This document shows positions 55,418 to 63,389 of a stretch of DNA of 64,000 nt, in pieces (position 1 is the first letter of the stretch; every line of letters starts with the position of its first letter). The notes beneath the pieces are model-generated. The model did not search any database. It was not told the DNA's origin and was given only the letters and a program-made list of their open reading frames with translations. The stretch is from Flavobacterium sp. W4I14 (GTDB taxonomy: Bacteria; Bacteroidota; Bacteroidia; Sphingobacteriales; Sphingobacteriaceae): assembly GCA_030817875.1 (NCBI GenBank), contig JAUSZU010000001.1:2666001-2730000 (forward strand), read 5' to 3'. Both the position numbers and the translations under genes were made by a program.

Positions 55418-55651
55418 GCAATAAAAACTAACCTAGTGTAATCGTTATACATAGATGTCCGCGACCTGCCCGGCAGAAATCGAACCGAACGCAATACCGC
55501 CTCCTATTGACCGCAAAAAAAAATTGAAAGGCCTGGAATATCCCGCTCACAATTAGCATTGAAAGAGAGCGTTTTCTAGCATCTTATCCCGATAACTGAT
55601 TTATCTTTTTGTACATAAATACCAACTCAGGATTTTTTTATGAAATCTTTT

Positions 55652-55702
55652 TGAGGAACGCTACTTTTTTTAACATGAGCGCGCGTTTTGGTGTGACGAA
55701 AT
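55652..55702 (-). promoter_or_regulatory. 21-bp-phased repeats (LytTR-type site), unit 5
   Basis: TGAGGAACGCTAC at 55652 and TGACGAAATTTTC at 55694 are 42 bases apart with TTTAACATGAGCGCG between. The stretch aligns gap-free with unit 3 at 44527. Upstream of the tail-fibre-like gene 55417. Confidence 0.55.
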
Positions 55703-55866
55703 TTTCGCAGATAATAGCTTTGAACCCAAATTACATCATAAACTTCGCTGGAATAAGCAAAATGAGAATCTATAAGCACCAATTATTTCAACTATACCCA
55801 GCTTGCCAGACTACATTTCCGTACTTACGGGGCAGGTTGCTTAAGTTTGGATACTCCAAAAATAAT

Positions 55867-55892
55867 AAAGCCCAACATTGCTGCCGGGCTTT
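55867..55892 (-). terminator. Terminator of the DUF5071-like gene
   Basis: AAAGCCC (55867-55873) pairs with GGGCTTT (55886-55892). On the minus strand it is followed by a T-rich run (ATTATTTTT), ending transcription from the 56033 gene. Confidence 0.6.
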
Positions 55893-55907
55893 GTTATCTA
55901 AGTTATT

Positions 55908-55932
55908 GGTCTTAGCAAGACGTTAAGACCAG
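55908..55932. repeat. Short interspersed palindromic repeat
   Basis: GGTCTTAGCAAGACG then TTAAGACCAG. Close relatives lie at 17986 (GATCTTAGCGAGACG then CGAAGACCAG) and, partly, at 35641 (GGTCTTAGCGTGAGG). All are next to Rhs cassettes or regulatory ends. Function unknown. Confidence 0.45.
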
Positions 55933-56032
55933 AAAGGGCGAAACGCCAAGACCAGTTGAAGGCTCTTGTTCAACTTCTGCCTTGCGGCATAGTAGGGTAA
56001 CTGTTTGGCGAAAATGGTATTACACTTTACTT

Positions 56033-56362
56033 CTAACCACATAAAAATTCATTCATGAGTATATCCTTTGCCGCTTCATCAACGGCATCCTCTGCATCAA
56101 TGTCTGATGGATGTTCAGCAATTCTTCTTAAAACTTCTATTAATGCCGGGTCAAGTTTATCCTGCGAACGTGCAATCAATATATACATAACAAAATACTT
56201 CCACATACTATCATTGGAGTTAAGTATGGACAATAATTCTTGTTTGGTCTCATTAACATGAGGCACCAAATATTTGGCAATACCTTCAGCCACATCCCAA
56301 TGCGTATCTTGCAACCATTCTAATAATGCTGGAACATCTTCCTTAACTGATTCAAATGGCAA
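56033..56362 (-). CDS. DUF5071-like protein, possibly truncated at N-terminus
   Basis: The 109-residue frame (LLEWLQDTHWDVAEGIAKYL near the start) matches DUF5071, a small family often found as immunity-type neighbours of polymorphic toxins. The frame continues upstream without an ATG (KGIIKANKEHLPFESVKEDV); the apparent start is TTG at 56362, so the N-terminus may be truncated or mutated. No toxin tip is adjacent. Followed by its own terminator. Confidence 0.6.
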   Translation of the reverse strand: MPFESVKEDVPALLEWLQDTHWDVAEGIAKYLVPHVNETKQELLSILNSNDSMWKYFVMYILIARSQDKLDPALIEVLRRIAEHPSDIDAEDAVDEAAKDILMNEFLCG

Positions 56363-56487
56363 ATGTTCCTTATTAGCTTTGATTATCCCTTTTTTAAAGA
56401 TGCATGAATTTTATTCCAAATATTTTAGTTAACATTATATCAAAATATTCAACACGCTAACTATCAACTCGCAACAAAGTCATCGAT

Positions 56488-56790
56488 ATGATTAAGAATT
56501 TAAAACAGATCAAAGCAAGAGATCTAAAGATTGGAAATTATTTAGTGAATTTGGGGCTGGTGCAGGAAATCGAAATAAAACCTGATTGCGATACAGTTGT
56601 ATTGAAAATAAACAATGAACAGCACACTTTTAACTTTTTGCCTGGTAGTGACCTGATCATCATCGAGAATGTTATTATTGATGAGCCAATGGGATACTTG
56701 TTATCTCCCGGAATAAGAAACTCAGTGAGGAATATCTTCGAAACAAAAAGAGTGGAAATAAAAAAAATCGATAAGACTAAAGATCATTAG
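56488..56790 (+). CDS. Hypothetical protein, 100 aa
   Basis: Starts MIKNLKQIKARDLKIGNYLV; the ARDLKIGNYL(V) segment and following beta-strands (QEIEIKPDCDTVVLKINNEQ) suggest a small barrel-type fold like phage/ICE proteins that open with a DLRIGNW-type motif. No signal or membrane segment. Function unknown; a lone plus-strand gene facing the histone-like gene. Confidence 0.6.
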   Translation: MIKNLKQIKARDLKIGNYLVNLGLVQEIEIKPDCDTVVLKINNEQHTFNFLPGSDLIIIENVIIDEPMGYLLSPGIRNSVRNIFETKRVEIKKIDKTKDH

Positions 56791-56930
56791 AAAGAAGGAC
56801 TGGCATTATTCGTATATTTTTTATACTATCCTTAAAAGCATACGGAACATGCTGTTTTCAAGAGATTTTATAATGGCAGGCAGCTCTATGAATAAACAGT
56901 CACAGACCTGGACGATAATTTATTCTAATT

Positions 56931-56960
56931 AAAAAAGTCCCGGCCATTGGCCGGGACTTT
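56931..56960. terminator. Bidirectional rho-independent terminator
   Basis: AAAAAAGTCCCGGCC, a short ATT loop, then GGCCGGGACTTTTTT form a near-perfect stem with A- and T-runs on both sides. It serves the plus-strand gene at 56488 and the minus-strand histone-like gene at 56987. Confidence 0.85.
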
Positions 56961-56986
56961 TTTAATTTCCCAAAACGCTGTAATTG

Positions 56987-57166
56987 TTATTTAGCGCTAT
57001 TTTTCTTTTCCGTTACTTCTTTTCTGATATCTGAAGCCAAAACTTTCAGGTCTTGCATGGCTTTACGTACGCGGGTTCCCGCTGCAGCGTTGTTACCATC
57101 ATAAAACTTGGTCACATCAGCTTCGATCGAAGTGATCACTTCTTTAACTTTTTGAAATTTGTCCAT
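56987..57166 (-). CDS. Histone H1-like (Hc1-type) protein
   Basis: A 59-residue protein from MDKFQKVKEVITSIEADVTK at 57166; the longer frame from 57190 adds an unlikely leader. The sequence FYDGNNAAAGTRVRKAMQDL and KVLASDIRKEVTEKKNSAK is the conserved form of small histone H1-like DNA-binding proteins common in Bacteroidota. Likely a nucleoid-associated protein carried or bordered by the element. Confidence 0.85.
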   Translation of the reverse strand: MDKFQKVKEVITSIEADVTKFYDGNNAAAGTRVRKAMQDLKVLASDIRKEVTEKKNSAK

Positions 57167-57257
57167 AATTGTTGTGTATTGCCGGCCCAAAAAACTGGCT
57201 GTTTAAATTAATTGATTTTTTTTTATAAAAAACGAACCGCTAAATTAGCAAAAGCAT

Positions 57258-58528
57258 CTAAACGCCCAAACCCTGAGCAGTAGAAACCTCTTTTCCCTTT
57301 GATTTTGTTACCTCTTTATTTATTGAAGGCGCTTTCAGGAACTGTTCTCTTTTTTCCGGTCTGCCACTCAAGGCAAACATGTTCAGCTGTGAATAACGTG
57401 GTACGGCCTCTACATGGAGCTTAACCTGTTCGCCGTTTTTTTCGACTGTTATTGTAGGACGGTCACCATTTTTCAACTGGGCTTCCAGGTTTCTCCCTTT
57501 CCTTTGGGTTTTCAAGTTCCTTGATATTAAACTTATCAAGCACTTCTTTCAGGTTAAAGCCATAAGAGGGGTCGTGATATTGGTTCATATTAAAATTCAT
57601 GTGCCTGTCACGGGGCCCATCAAGATCCAGCTTCATCCAAGCCTTGTAAGGCAATCCTCCCTGCGTAAGCATATCCTCGCGGTACACCGCACGTCCCTCA
57701 ATCAGGTTCACGGACTGGGAGGCGGTAAAACCTTTACCGCGTTCCACCCATATGGTCTGCGGCAGTGGTGGGTTACGGAAGATCCTGCCAAAATCCTTTT
57801 CGACATAGTTGATTTTGCCCGCTTCCATGGAGGCGAGCTTTTCTTTATGTGCAGCATCCTTGCCAACTGCAAGTTCGGCATTTCCAGGCTGCTTTTTGAA
57901 GATTTCGATCGCCTCTGCCACGCTGTCCCGTTTCCAGACATTGTTCTTACCCGCGGTTTCACTTGGGGAAATCACCAGGTATTGCTGACCGGGCTCCAGG
58001 GGTTTGCCTTCATTGAGTGCAACATCATATTTATTTAAGTAATAGTTTTCACTCTGGCCGGACTGCTTGAAATAGATGTTAATATCTATCTGGCCCTTGT
58101 GCCCGGCAACCTGGTCCTTTAAAATAAATTCTGGGAGGTTGTTTTTCATGTTGTCCTCCATTTTTTCCTGCAGCTCTTTACTGAAGCCCAGGGTTTTCAT
58201 CTCTTTTTTGAGATTTTCCAAATTGTTCAAATTCATACTACTGTTGTTTATGGTTAATGGATTGGATTGTTTTAAATCTTTCAAAAATTCATCAGCGTGC
58301 TGATCATAAATGGGATGTTCAGGGCCGCTGCCCGGCAGGTCGTGATAACCCATCTTTGCATCCAGATAGTCAAAGGCGTCATCGATGGTGGCAAATGAAT
58401 TCACCTGACCGGGCCGGAGGCAGATTTCTGTTGGCAGCAGTTCCACTACCAGGTGCGGGGCATCCCTGATTCCGGGCATTTTCTACCAGGCGGATCATTA
58501 TTTCTGCATAACTGGTTTCCAGCAACAT
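57258..58528 (-). pseudogene. DUF3945-like mobile-element protein, frameshifted
   Basis: The main frame (57463-58479) reads LVVELLPTEICLRPGQVNSF, FATIDDAFDYLDAKMGYHDL and KAWMKLDLDGPRDRHMNFNM, a pattern of DUF3945-type proteins on Bacteroidota conjugative elements. Its C-terminus continues in another frame from NLEAQLKNGDRPTITVEKNG to AQGLGV at 57258. One A too many in the AAA at 57490-57492 explains the break. The likely N-terminus (MLLETSYAEIMIRLVENARN, ATG at 58528) is in a third frame, implying a second indel near 58470. Function unknown; about 420 residues if repaired. Confidence 0.6.
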
Positions 58529-58556
58529 ATGATGTTTCTTTTATAGGGTCCGCGTT

Positions 58557-59624
58557 CTACAGTTCGATACCCTTGTTCTTATTTTTATCATTTACAATTT
58601 TGAGCGCTTTGACGGTCTGGGGCTGTTGAGAAGAAAGGGATCTGCCCTGTAACAACTTCTGCTTTAACTTTTCAATTGAAATAGCATGCAGATGCTCATC
58701 GCGGAACTGCAATGCTTTTAACCTGGGATCTGCCTGAACATAAAAACGCCCTGTTCTTTCCAGATTGAAGGCTGCCCGTGCCCCGGTCTTTAGCATCTCT
58801 AGTACCTCTGGCGTGTTGATCCCGTGATAGCCGATTTCGCTGGCTGTCCGAACAACCAACTTATCAATTGAATCGCGGTCTTCAAGTATTAGTTCACAGA
58901 GTGAAAAATTTCCTTTCGGGTCCATACGGTCAAGATCCAGCTGCAGCCATTTCTCACCGCTCTCCCCGCTGATAAATGCGTTGGCATCCACTTTTACAGC
59001 GCCACCTTTTAATAAATTGATGATCTGATTCATCTGCAGGTTATATCCGCTGGGTATGGAACACTTCCGGTCATCATTTTCAGCGGCCATAAGGGAGGCA
59101 TCGATCCTGGTGAGTCCGTAACCCTCGTATCCGTCCTTTTCCAGCTGCAGCGTCACTGCGAGAACATGATCCTGCTCAAACCTGCCCGTAAGGGGCAGCT
59201 CAACTTTTTCGCGTTCAAAGTCAAGCTCCGACTTCAAATGATCCGAAAGACCGGTGATGCCTATCCCATGCATCCTCTTGTCCAATACAGATAAATTCTC
59301 TTCTCTCTGGGCCTTGAACATTTTGGTCAGCCGGGGCATAATCAGGTAGCGTTCTTTCCATTCATTTATCTTCCTCAGGATCAGATTTGGAAAGAACTTC
59401 TTAAGCATTTTTTTTAGCATTGCCCGGATGATACCCGCATAGATCCGTTCATCTACCGTAGGCGATATGCCCAGTCTGGCCAGACCGTCCCGCAGGTAAA
59501 CATATTTTCGCATTTTTATGCTCCGCTTCAGACTAGCACCCGTGCCTATAAGGGCTTCCAGTTCTTTTTGTCGTTCATCCCAGTTTTGAAGGATCACCTT
59601 TCCACGGTTTAAAGGGGAAGCCAT
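58557..59624 (-). CDS. Hypothetical conjugative-element protein, 355 aa
   Basis: A soluble basic protein (MASPLNRGKVILQNWDERQK start) with two similar halves of the DUF3945 style (LPLTGRFEQDHVLAVTLQLE; SGEKWLQLDLDRMDPKGNFS). It begins one base after traM ends and precedes the frameshifted DUF3945-like gene, so it belongs to the transfer operon. In many related elements traN stands here; this gene is not TraN by sequence. Function unknown. Confidence 0.6.
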   Translation of the reverse strand: MASPLNRGKVILQNWDERQKELEALIGTGASLKRSIKMRKYVYLRDGLARLGISPTVDERIYAGIIRAMLKKMLKKFFPNLILRKINEWKERYLIMPRLTKMFKAQREENLSVLDKRMHGIGITGLSDHLKSELDFEREKVELPLTGRFEQDHVLAVTLQLEKDGYEGYGLTRIDASLMAAENDDRKCSIPSGYNLQMNQIINLLKGGAVKVDANAFISGESGEKWLQLDLDRMDPKGNFSLCELILEDRDSIDKLVVRTASEIGYHGINTPEVLEMLKTGARAAFNLERTGRFYVQADPRLKALQFRDEHLHAISIEKLKQKLLQGRSLSSQQPQTVKALKIVNDKNKNKGIEL

Positions 59625-59625
59625 A

Positions 59626-60675
59626 TTATTTCCTGATCTGGTTATTCCGGAGCAGGACAGCAGAACCAGCTTTCACTTTCATCTTTATCCGCCTCACCTT
59701 TTTGGAGAAAAGTCCTTTTGCGGCATCTATTCCGGCACCTGCCACCTGCACCCCGACCGACTGATCCATGCTCAGCAATTGTAGGCTTCTCACCGCATCA
59801 TCGGCTCCACCTGAAATGGCACTATTGACTACTGCATCGGGTGCCGCAATACCCTTGATGCCATCCAGGCTGTAAAGGGATAAGTCGACCGGAATGATGT
59901 TATTGCCGATACGGATGGTTTTGATGTCGACCAACAATCTTTGGTTGGTCAGGTTACAGAGCCCAAAAACTTCCTGCCCTTTTGAAAAATGGATTCCACC
60001 GATAGAGACTGTATCGGTCAATACCAGTTTAAGCACAGCGCCCTGTACCAATTTTTGCTTGGTCGCTATCATAGCAGGTATTGCGGCAAAACGTTCTTCG
60101 GGCGCTGAATTCACTTTGTTTAGGTAAGCATCACGGACACGCTCGGGATGCTGGATGTCCAGCACCTTCTCCAGCATTCCGCTAAGCTGTTTCATTTCGG
60201 GATCTTCACCAGCAGAGTTCTGCATACCGGACATGAGCTGTTCAAGCCTGTCCACATCCGATTTTATCCCGGGCACCTGGATGGATCTGTTTTGTTTACT
60301 CGCGACAGGCCCGCTTTCTATAGGTGTATTGATCTGTTCATTGAGCTGTTTCAGTTTAAGATCAATTTCGGCAGTGGGATCTTTTGAAGGTTCCTTTCTA
60401 AAGCCCAGGCGATCGGCGATCTGATCCAGGCCGGAATTTTCAGTACTGACTGAGTCCCGGTCCCCAAGATCATAAATACCCATTTTATCGGTTGGCTTTT
60501 CTTTTGCAAAAGTGGCATCGGGAAGCGTTGTATTGATCCCTGTCTGCGTTTTTGGAACTGAGGCCTCTCCCTTTCCACCGCCCATAGCATAGAATGCCAG
60601 TGCGGCGAAAGGTAGGATGAGGATTGGCAGAACTAAAAGAACTTTTCTTTTGTCCCTGATTTTTCGTTTTTCCAT
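59626..60675 (-). CDS. traM: Conjugative transposon protein TraM
   Basis: A 349-residue VirB10-like protein of the CTnDOT-type transfer system. One N-terminal membrane helix (VLLVLPILILPFAALAFYAM, about residues 12-31), a long proline-poor linker and a conserved C-terminal domain (VQGAVLKLVLTDTVSIGGIH, GQEVFGLCNLTNQRLLVDIK, VDLSLYSLDGIKGIAAPDAV). It spans the envelope to the outer-membrane channel. In order after TraJ, TraK and the small TraL-like gene. Confidence 0.9.
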   Translation of the reverse strand: MEKRKIRDKRKVLLVLPILILPFAALAFYAMGGGKGEASVPKTQTGINTTLPDATFAKEKPTDKMGIYDLGDRDSVSTENSGLDQIADRLGFRKEPSKDPTAEIDLKLKQLNEQINTPIESGPVASKQNRSIQVPGIKSDVDRLEQLMSGMQNSAGEDPEMKQLSGMLEKVLDIQHPERVRDAYLNKVNSAPEERFAAIPAMIATKQKLVQGAVLKLVLTDTVSIGGIHFSKGQEVFGLCNLTNQRLLVDIKTIRIGNNIIPVDLSLYSLDGIKGIAAPDAVVNSAISGGADDAVRSLQLLSMDQSVGVQVAGAGIDAAKGLFSKKVRRIKMKVKAGSAVLLRNNQIRK

Positions 60676-60692
60676 GTTATCGTGTTTAAAGA

Positions 60693-60896
60693 TTATTTAA
60701 TTTTGCCCATGATGAGCATGATCAGCAGACAGGCGGAACCTGAGCAGAATAGGATAAGGACAACCATCAATACCCTTGCGGACAGGTTACGGCATTTATC
60801 GTTCAACCAGTCAGCCACCTTTTTTTGCACCTGTAATAACTTCAAGTTCAAGGCGGCATGTGCTTTATTTTCAGCACCCTTTTCTTTGTGTTCCAT
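60693..60896 (-). CDS. Small membrane protein, TraL position
   Basis: A 67-residue protein with a helical charged start (MEHKEKGAENKAHAALNLKL) and one C-terminal membrane helix (LMVVLILFCSGSACLLIMLI). It lies between traK and traM, exactly where CTnDOT-type clusters have traL. Assigned by position and topology only. Confidence 0.6.
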   Translation of the reverse strand: MEHKEKGAENKAHAALNLKLLQVQKKVADWLNDKCRNLSARVLMVVLILFCSGSACLLIMLIMGKIK

Positions 60897-60900
60897 CTGC

Positions 60901-61515
60901 TTAGGGTTTTAGCGGTTCATCTTTGTTTTCCAGGGTTTCCCAGCGCTGAATGAGAAAGCCATGCGGATTGTTGTCAGATCTGGATACATTTCTTAGATTC
61001 CCTGAGGTGAGCAGTCTGCGTATAACCGTGGATGTCGCACGGATCAGGCGTTGTGTGGCATAACACCTGAACGGGTAAGGGTATTCGTTGAGATCAAGCT
61101 CGATACTATCAACAGTGATCTCCTGAGAGATATTGGCTGATATCAGGTTATTGAAATATCCTTTTTCCTTCAGGTTATCATAAGCTTTTTTTGCGCTTTG
61201 ATCAGCCAGGTTTAATGCTGAGGAAATATTCGCCTGGATTACCTTTTCATCAGGGTCAAGGGTAAAAAAGTAATGATGGAACATTTTGATGTGGTCCCTG
61301 ATCTCTACCGCAATATTATCCTTCCGGTCTGCCGAAACCGCTTCAAGGACTTTTCCATTGGCGAGAATATAAACCTGCTTTTGGGCCCGCGCGGCCAGAT
61401 CGAATCCCTTATAGATGGCAAAAGCAGCTATCCCGGCACAGGCAAGGACGAGAAAAATGCTAAAGCGTTTGATATGGCTGAATGCGCTATCGATATTTTT
61501 GAACTGTGTAAACAT
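60901..61515 (-). CDS. traK: Conjugative transposon protein TraK
   Basis: A 204-residue VirB8/TraK-like protein: start MFTQFKNIDSAFSHIKRFSI, one membrane helix (FLVLACAGIAAFAIYKGFDL, residues 21-40) and a periplasmic domain with the family motif (VEIRDHIKMFHHYFFTLDPD, CYATQRLIRATSTVIRRLLT). Ends LIQRWETLENKDEPLKP. Part of the inner-membrane transfer complex; 11 bases after traJ. Confidence 0.92.
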   Translation of the reverse strand: MFTQFKNIDSAFSHIKRFSIFLVLACAGIAAFAIYKGFDLAARAQKQVYILANGKVLEAVSADRKDNIAVEIRDHIKMFHHYFFTLDPDEKVIQANISSALNLADQSAKKAYDNLKEKGYFNNLISANISQEITVDSIELDLNEYPYPFRCYATQRLIRATSTVIRRLLTSGNLRNVSRSDNNPHGFLIQRWETLENKDEPLKP

Positions 61516-61526
61516 GGTCTAAATTT

Positions 61527-62738
61527 TTAAGTGTTTTTACCGGATATCTTATCCTTTTGATGGGCATGCTGATCAGGAAAATAATCTCCCTGGGCAGCAC
61601 TTGCATAACTTTGGGACTGGAGCCTGGCCTTATCCCCCAGGGCATCTGCGACCATTCCGCCCGCACCCATACCAGCGCTCATTCCCGCGCGGGGCGCAGC
61701 TACTACCAAAGAATTGATTTTCGTCAGAATGGCATTACCTCCGCCTGCGTTCACCACATAGCTGGCTACATTGGGCACCGAAAAATAGCCAACTATCCCG
61801 ATGATGAGAAAGACGAGATAAGCGGTATCAGTGGAGGAAAAAAAAGTGTCTCCCTGTGCCTCGATCTGCGAAAGATCAACTTTGATCATATTTTCCTGGA
61901 TCTTTCCGAGGATACTGCCAAATATATTGGCAATGGGCAGCCAGAGAAAGATGTTCACATAGCGGGCAAGCCAGACGGTAAGCGTCTGCTGGAAGCCGTC
62001 AAATACAGCAAAACCGAAAACCAGGGGGCCAAGGATAGCGAGCACGATCAAAAAAAAGGTGCGTATAGTATTGATACAGAGTGAGGCCGCAGCATACAAT
62101 ACTTCGAGCACTTCTTTGAGCCAGCTTTTTATGGAGTTGCGCAGGTTATAACTCTGTTTCTCCATCCAAAACTGCATGCTGTTGCCCAGACCATCAAGAA
62201 AAGTCTCATCTTCCCTACCGGGATCTTTGGGGTGGGTATATTTGTACCATTTATCACTATCCCCCTGACCGGATTCCCCGACATACATCTGCCAGTTTTT
62301 AGAGCGTTTGATGGCCGCTTCCTTTATTTTGAGCAGTCTTTCGATTGCCCTGTTGCTATCTGACACCATTGCCCCTGTCGCCGAAACCGTTGGCTTCAGC
62401 ACGCCGTTCATGATGCCAAGCACGGCCGGAAACATCATGATGCACAGGCCAAGCGCAAAGGGCCGTAAAAGCGGATAAAAATCAATGGGCTCAGCGGCAG
62501 CAATCTGCCGCCACACCCGGCTGGCGATGTACCATAAGGCGCCGAAGCCTGCGATCCCCCTGGCCACATCAATCAGCCTGGAACATAAGGGAAGCATATC
62601 TTCATATACCTGATCCAATACCGGCTGCATACCGATCAGTTCTCCAGCAATTCCCTGGGCAAAAAGCAGGCTGGGAAGCAGCAATAAAGCAAGGGCAAGC
62701 CCTGTTCCCTTGAAAAAGGGATTCGACAAATATTTCAT
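61527..62738 (-). CDS. traJ: Conjugative transposon protein TraJ
   Basis: A 403-residue VirB6-like polytopic membrane protein. Signal-like start (LALALLLLPSLLFAQGIAGE), then LCSRLIDVARGIAGFGALWY, PLLRPFALGLCIMMFPAVLG, and C-terminal membrane segments (TFFLIVLAILGPLVFGFAVF; TAYLVFLIIGIVGYFSVPNV). It forms part of the transfer channel. Followed 11 bases later by traK. Confidence 0.92.
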   Translation of the reverse strand: MKYLSNPFFKGTGLALALLLLPSLLFAQGIAGELIGMQPVLDQVYEDMLPLCSRLIDVARGIAGFGALWYIASRVWRQIAAAEPIDFYPLLRPFALGLCIMMFPAVLGIMNGVLKPTVSATGAMVSDSNRAIERLLKIKEAAIKRSKNWQMYVGESGQGDSDKWYKYTHPKDPGREDETFLDGLGNSMQFWMEKQSYNLRNSIKSWLKEVLEVLYAAASLCINTIRTFFLIVLAILGPLVFGFAVFDGFQQTLTVWLARYVNIFLWLPIANIFGSILGKIQENMIKVDLSQIEAQGDTFFSSTDTAYLVFLIIGIVGYFSVPNVASYVVNAGGGNAILTKINSLVVAAPRAGMSAGMGAGGMVADALGDKARLQSQSYASAAQGDYFPDQHAHQKDKISGKNT

Positions 62739-62747
62739 AAAAAATAA

Positions 62748-63389
62748 TTAATTGTTGATCAATAAACCTTCTAGGCCTTTCAGATCGGCCTTGGCGGCCT
62801 TTCGCTGCTGCATCAGCAGCCCCGCTTCCCTGTTGAAACTTCGCAGAAAAGTAAGCTTGTCCGAGGTATCCCCAAATATGCGGTCGATGGCCTTCAACCT
62901 TTCCTCATCATTCATGCGGAGATGGTTTGCCGTGATGACCATCGTCAGCTCATCCAGATTATCCAGGCTCTGGGAAAAAAGCGAAGCGTAAACATTGGCT
63001 AAATACTCCAGTTCGTTAGCATTAAATACATCAGCTGACCGGAACCGCTTCAAAGCCGCTTTATATTCGGACAAAATATCTTTTTGATAGGTGATGATAT
63101 CTGCAACCCGGCGGTATTCACGCACTCCGGGACTGACGAGCATCAGGCCATCAATAAAGACTTCATGAATGGAAAAATTCCCCTGGGAAATATTTTTTAC
63201 TGCATTATAGCCGTTTGAAATCACCGTGTATCCTTTTTTCATGTCACGAAGGATGTTCTTTAGCTGGCTCAGCTTTTCCACGTTGAGTAAAAGCTGCTGC
63301 GCTTCGGTAGATTGTGCGAAACCATTCAGCTTCAACATGAACATCACCAGCAAGACAACCAGATAACGCCTGGTATTATTCGTTTCCAT
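62748..63389 (-). CDS. TraI-like periplasmic conjugal transfer protein
   Basis: A 213-residue secreted protein (MKLNGFAQ-type signal after METNNTRRYLVVLLVMFMLK) with a helical body (LSQLKNILRDMKKGYTVISN; MNDEERLKAIDRIFGDTSDK). A TerB-like annotation is sometimes given for this family. It is paralogous to the neighbour at 63376 and overlaps its end by 14 bases. Role in transfer-complex assembly is inferred from position before traJ. Confidence 0.7.
   Translation of the reverse strand: METNNTRRYLVVLLVMFMLKLNGFAQSTEAQQLLLNVEKLSQLKNILRDMKKGYTVISNGYNAVKNISQGNFSIHEVFIDGLMLVSPGVREYRRVADIITYQKDILSEYKAALKRFRSADVFNANELEYLANVYASLFSQSLDNLDELTMVITANHLRMNDEERLKAIDRIFGDTSDKLTFLRSFNREAGLLMQQRKAAKADLKGLEGLLINN

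Larger units (their letters stand above)
55418..56032. other. Intergenic region with regulatory repeats and terminator
   Basis: No gene seen in 615 bases. It contains the unit-5 repeats (55652-55702), the terminator (55867-55892) and a short interspersed palindrome (55908-55932). Plus-strand frames here do not look like protein. Confidence 0.5.

Noticed and set aside
55450..55510. Possible tRNA on the minus strand (GGTTCGATT)
   Set aside because: No pairing T-stem or acceptor stem.
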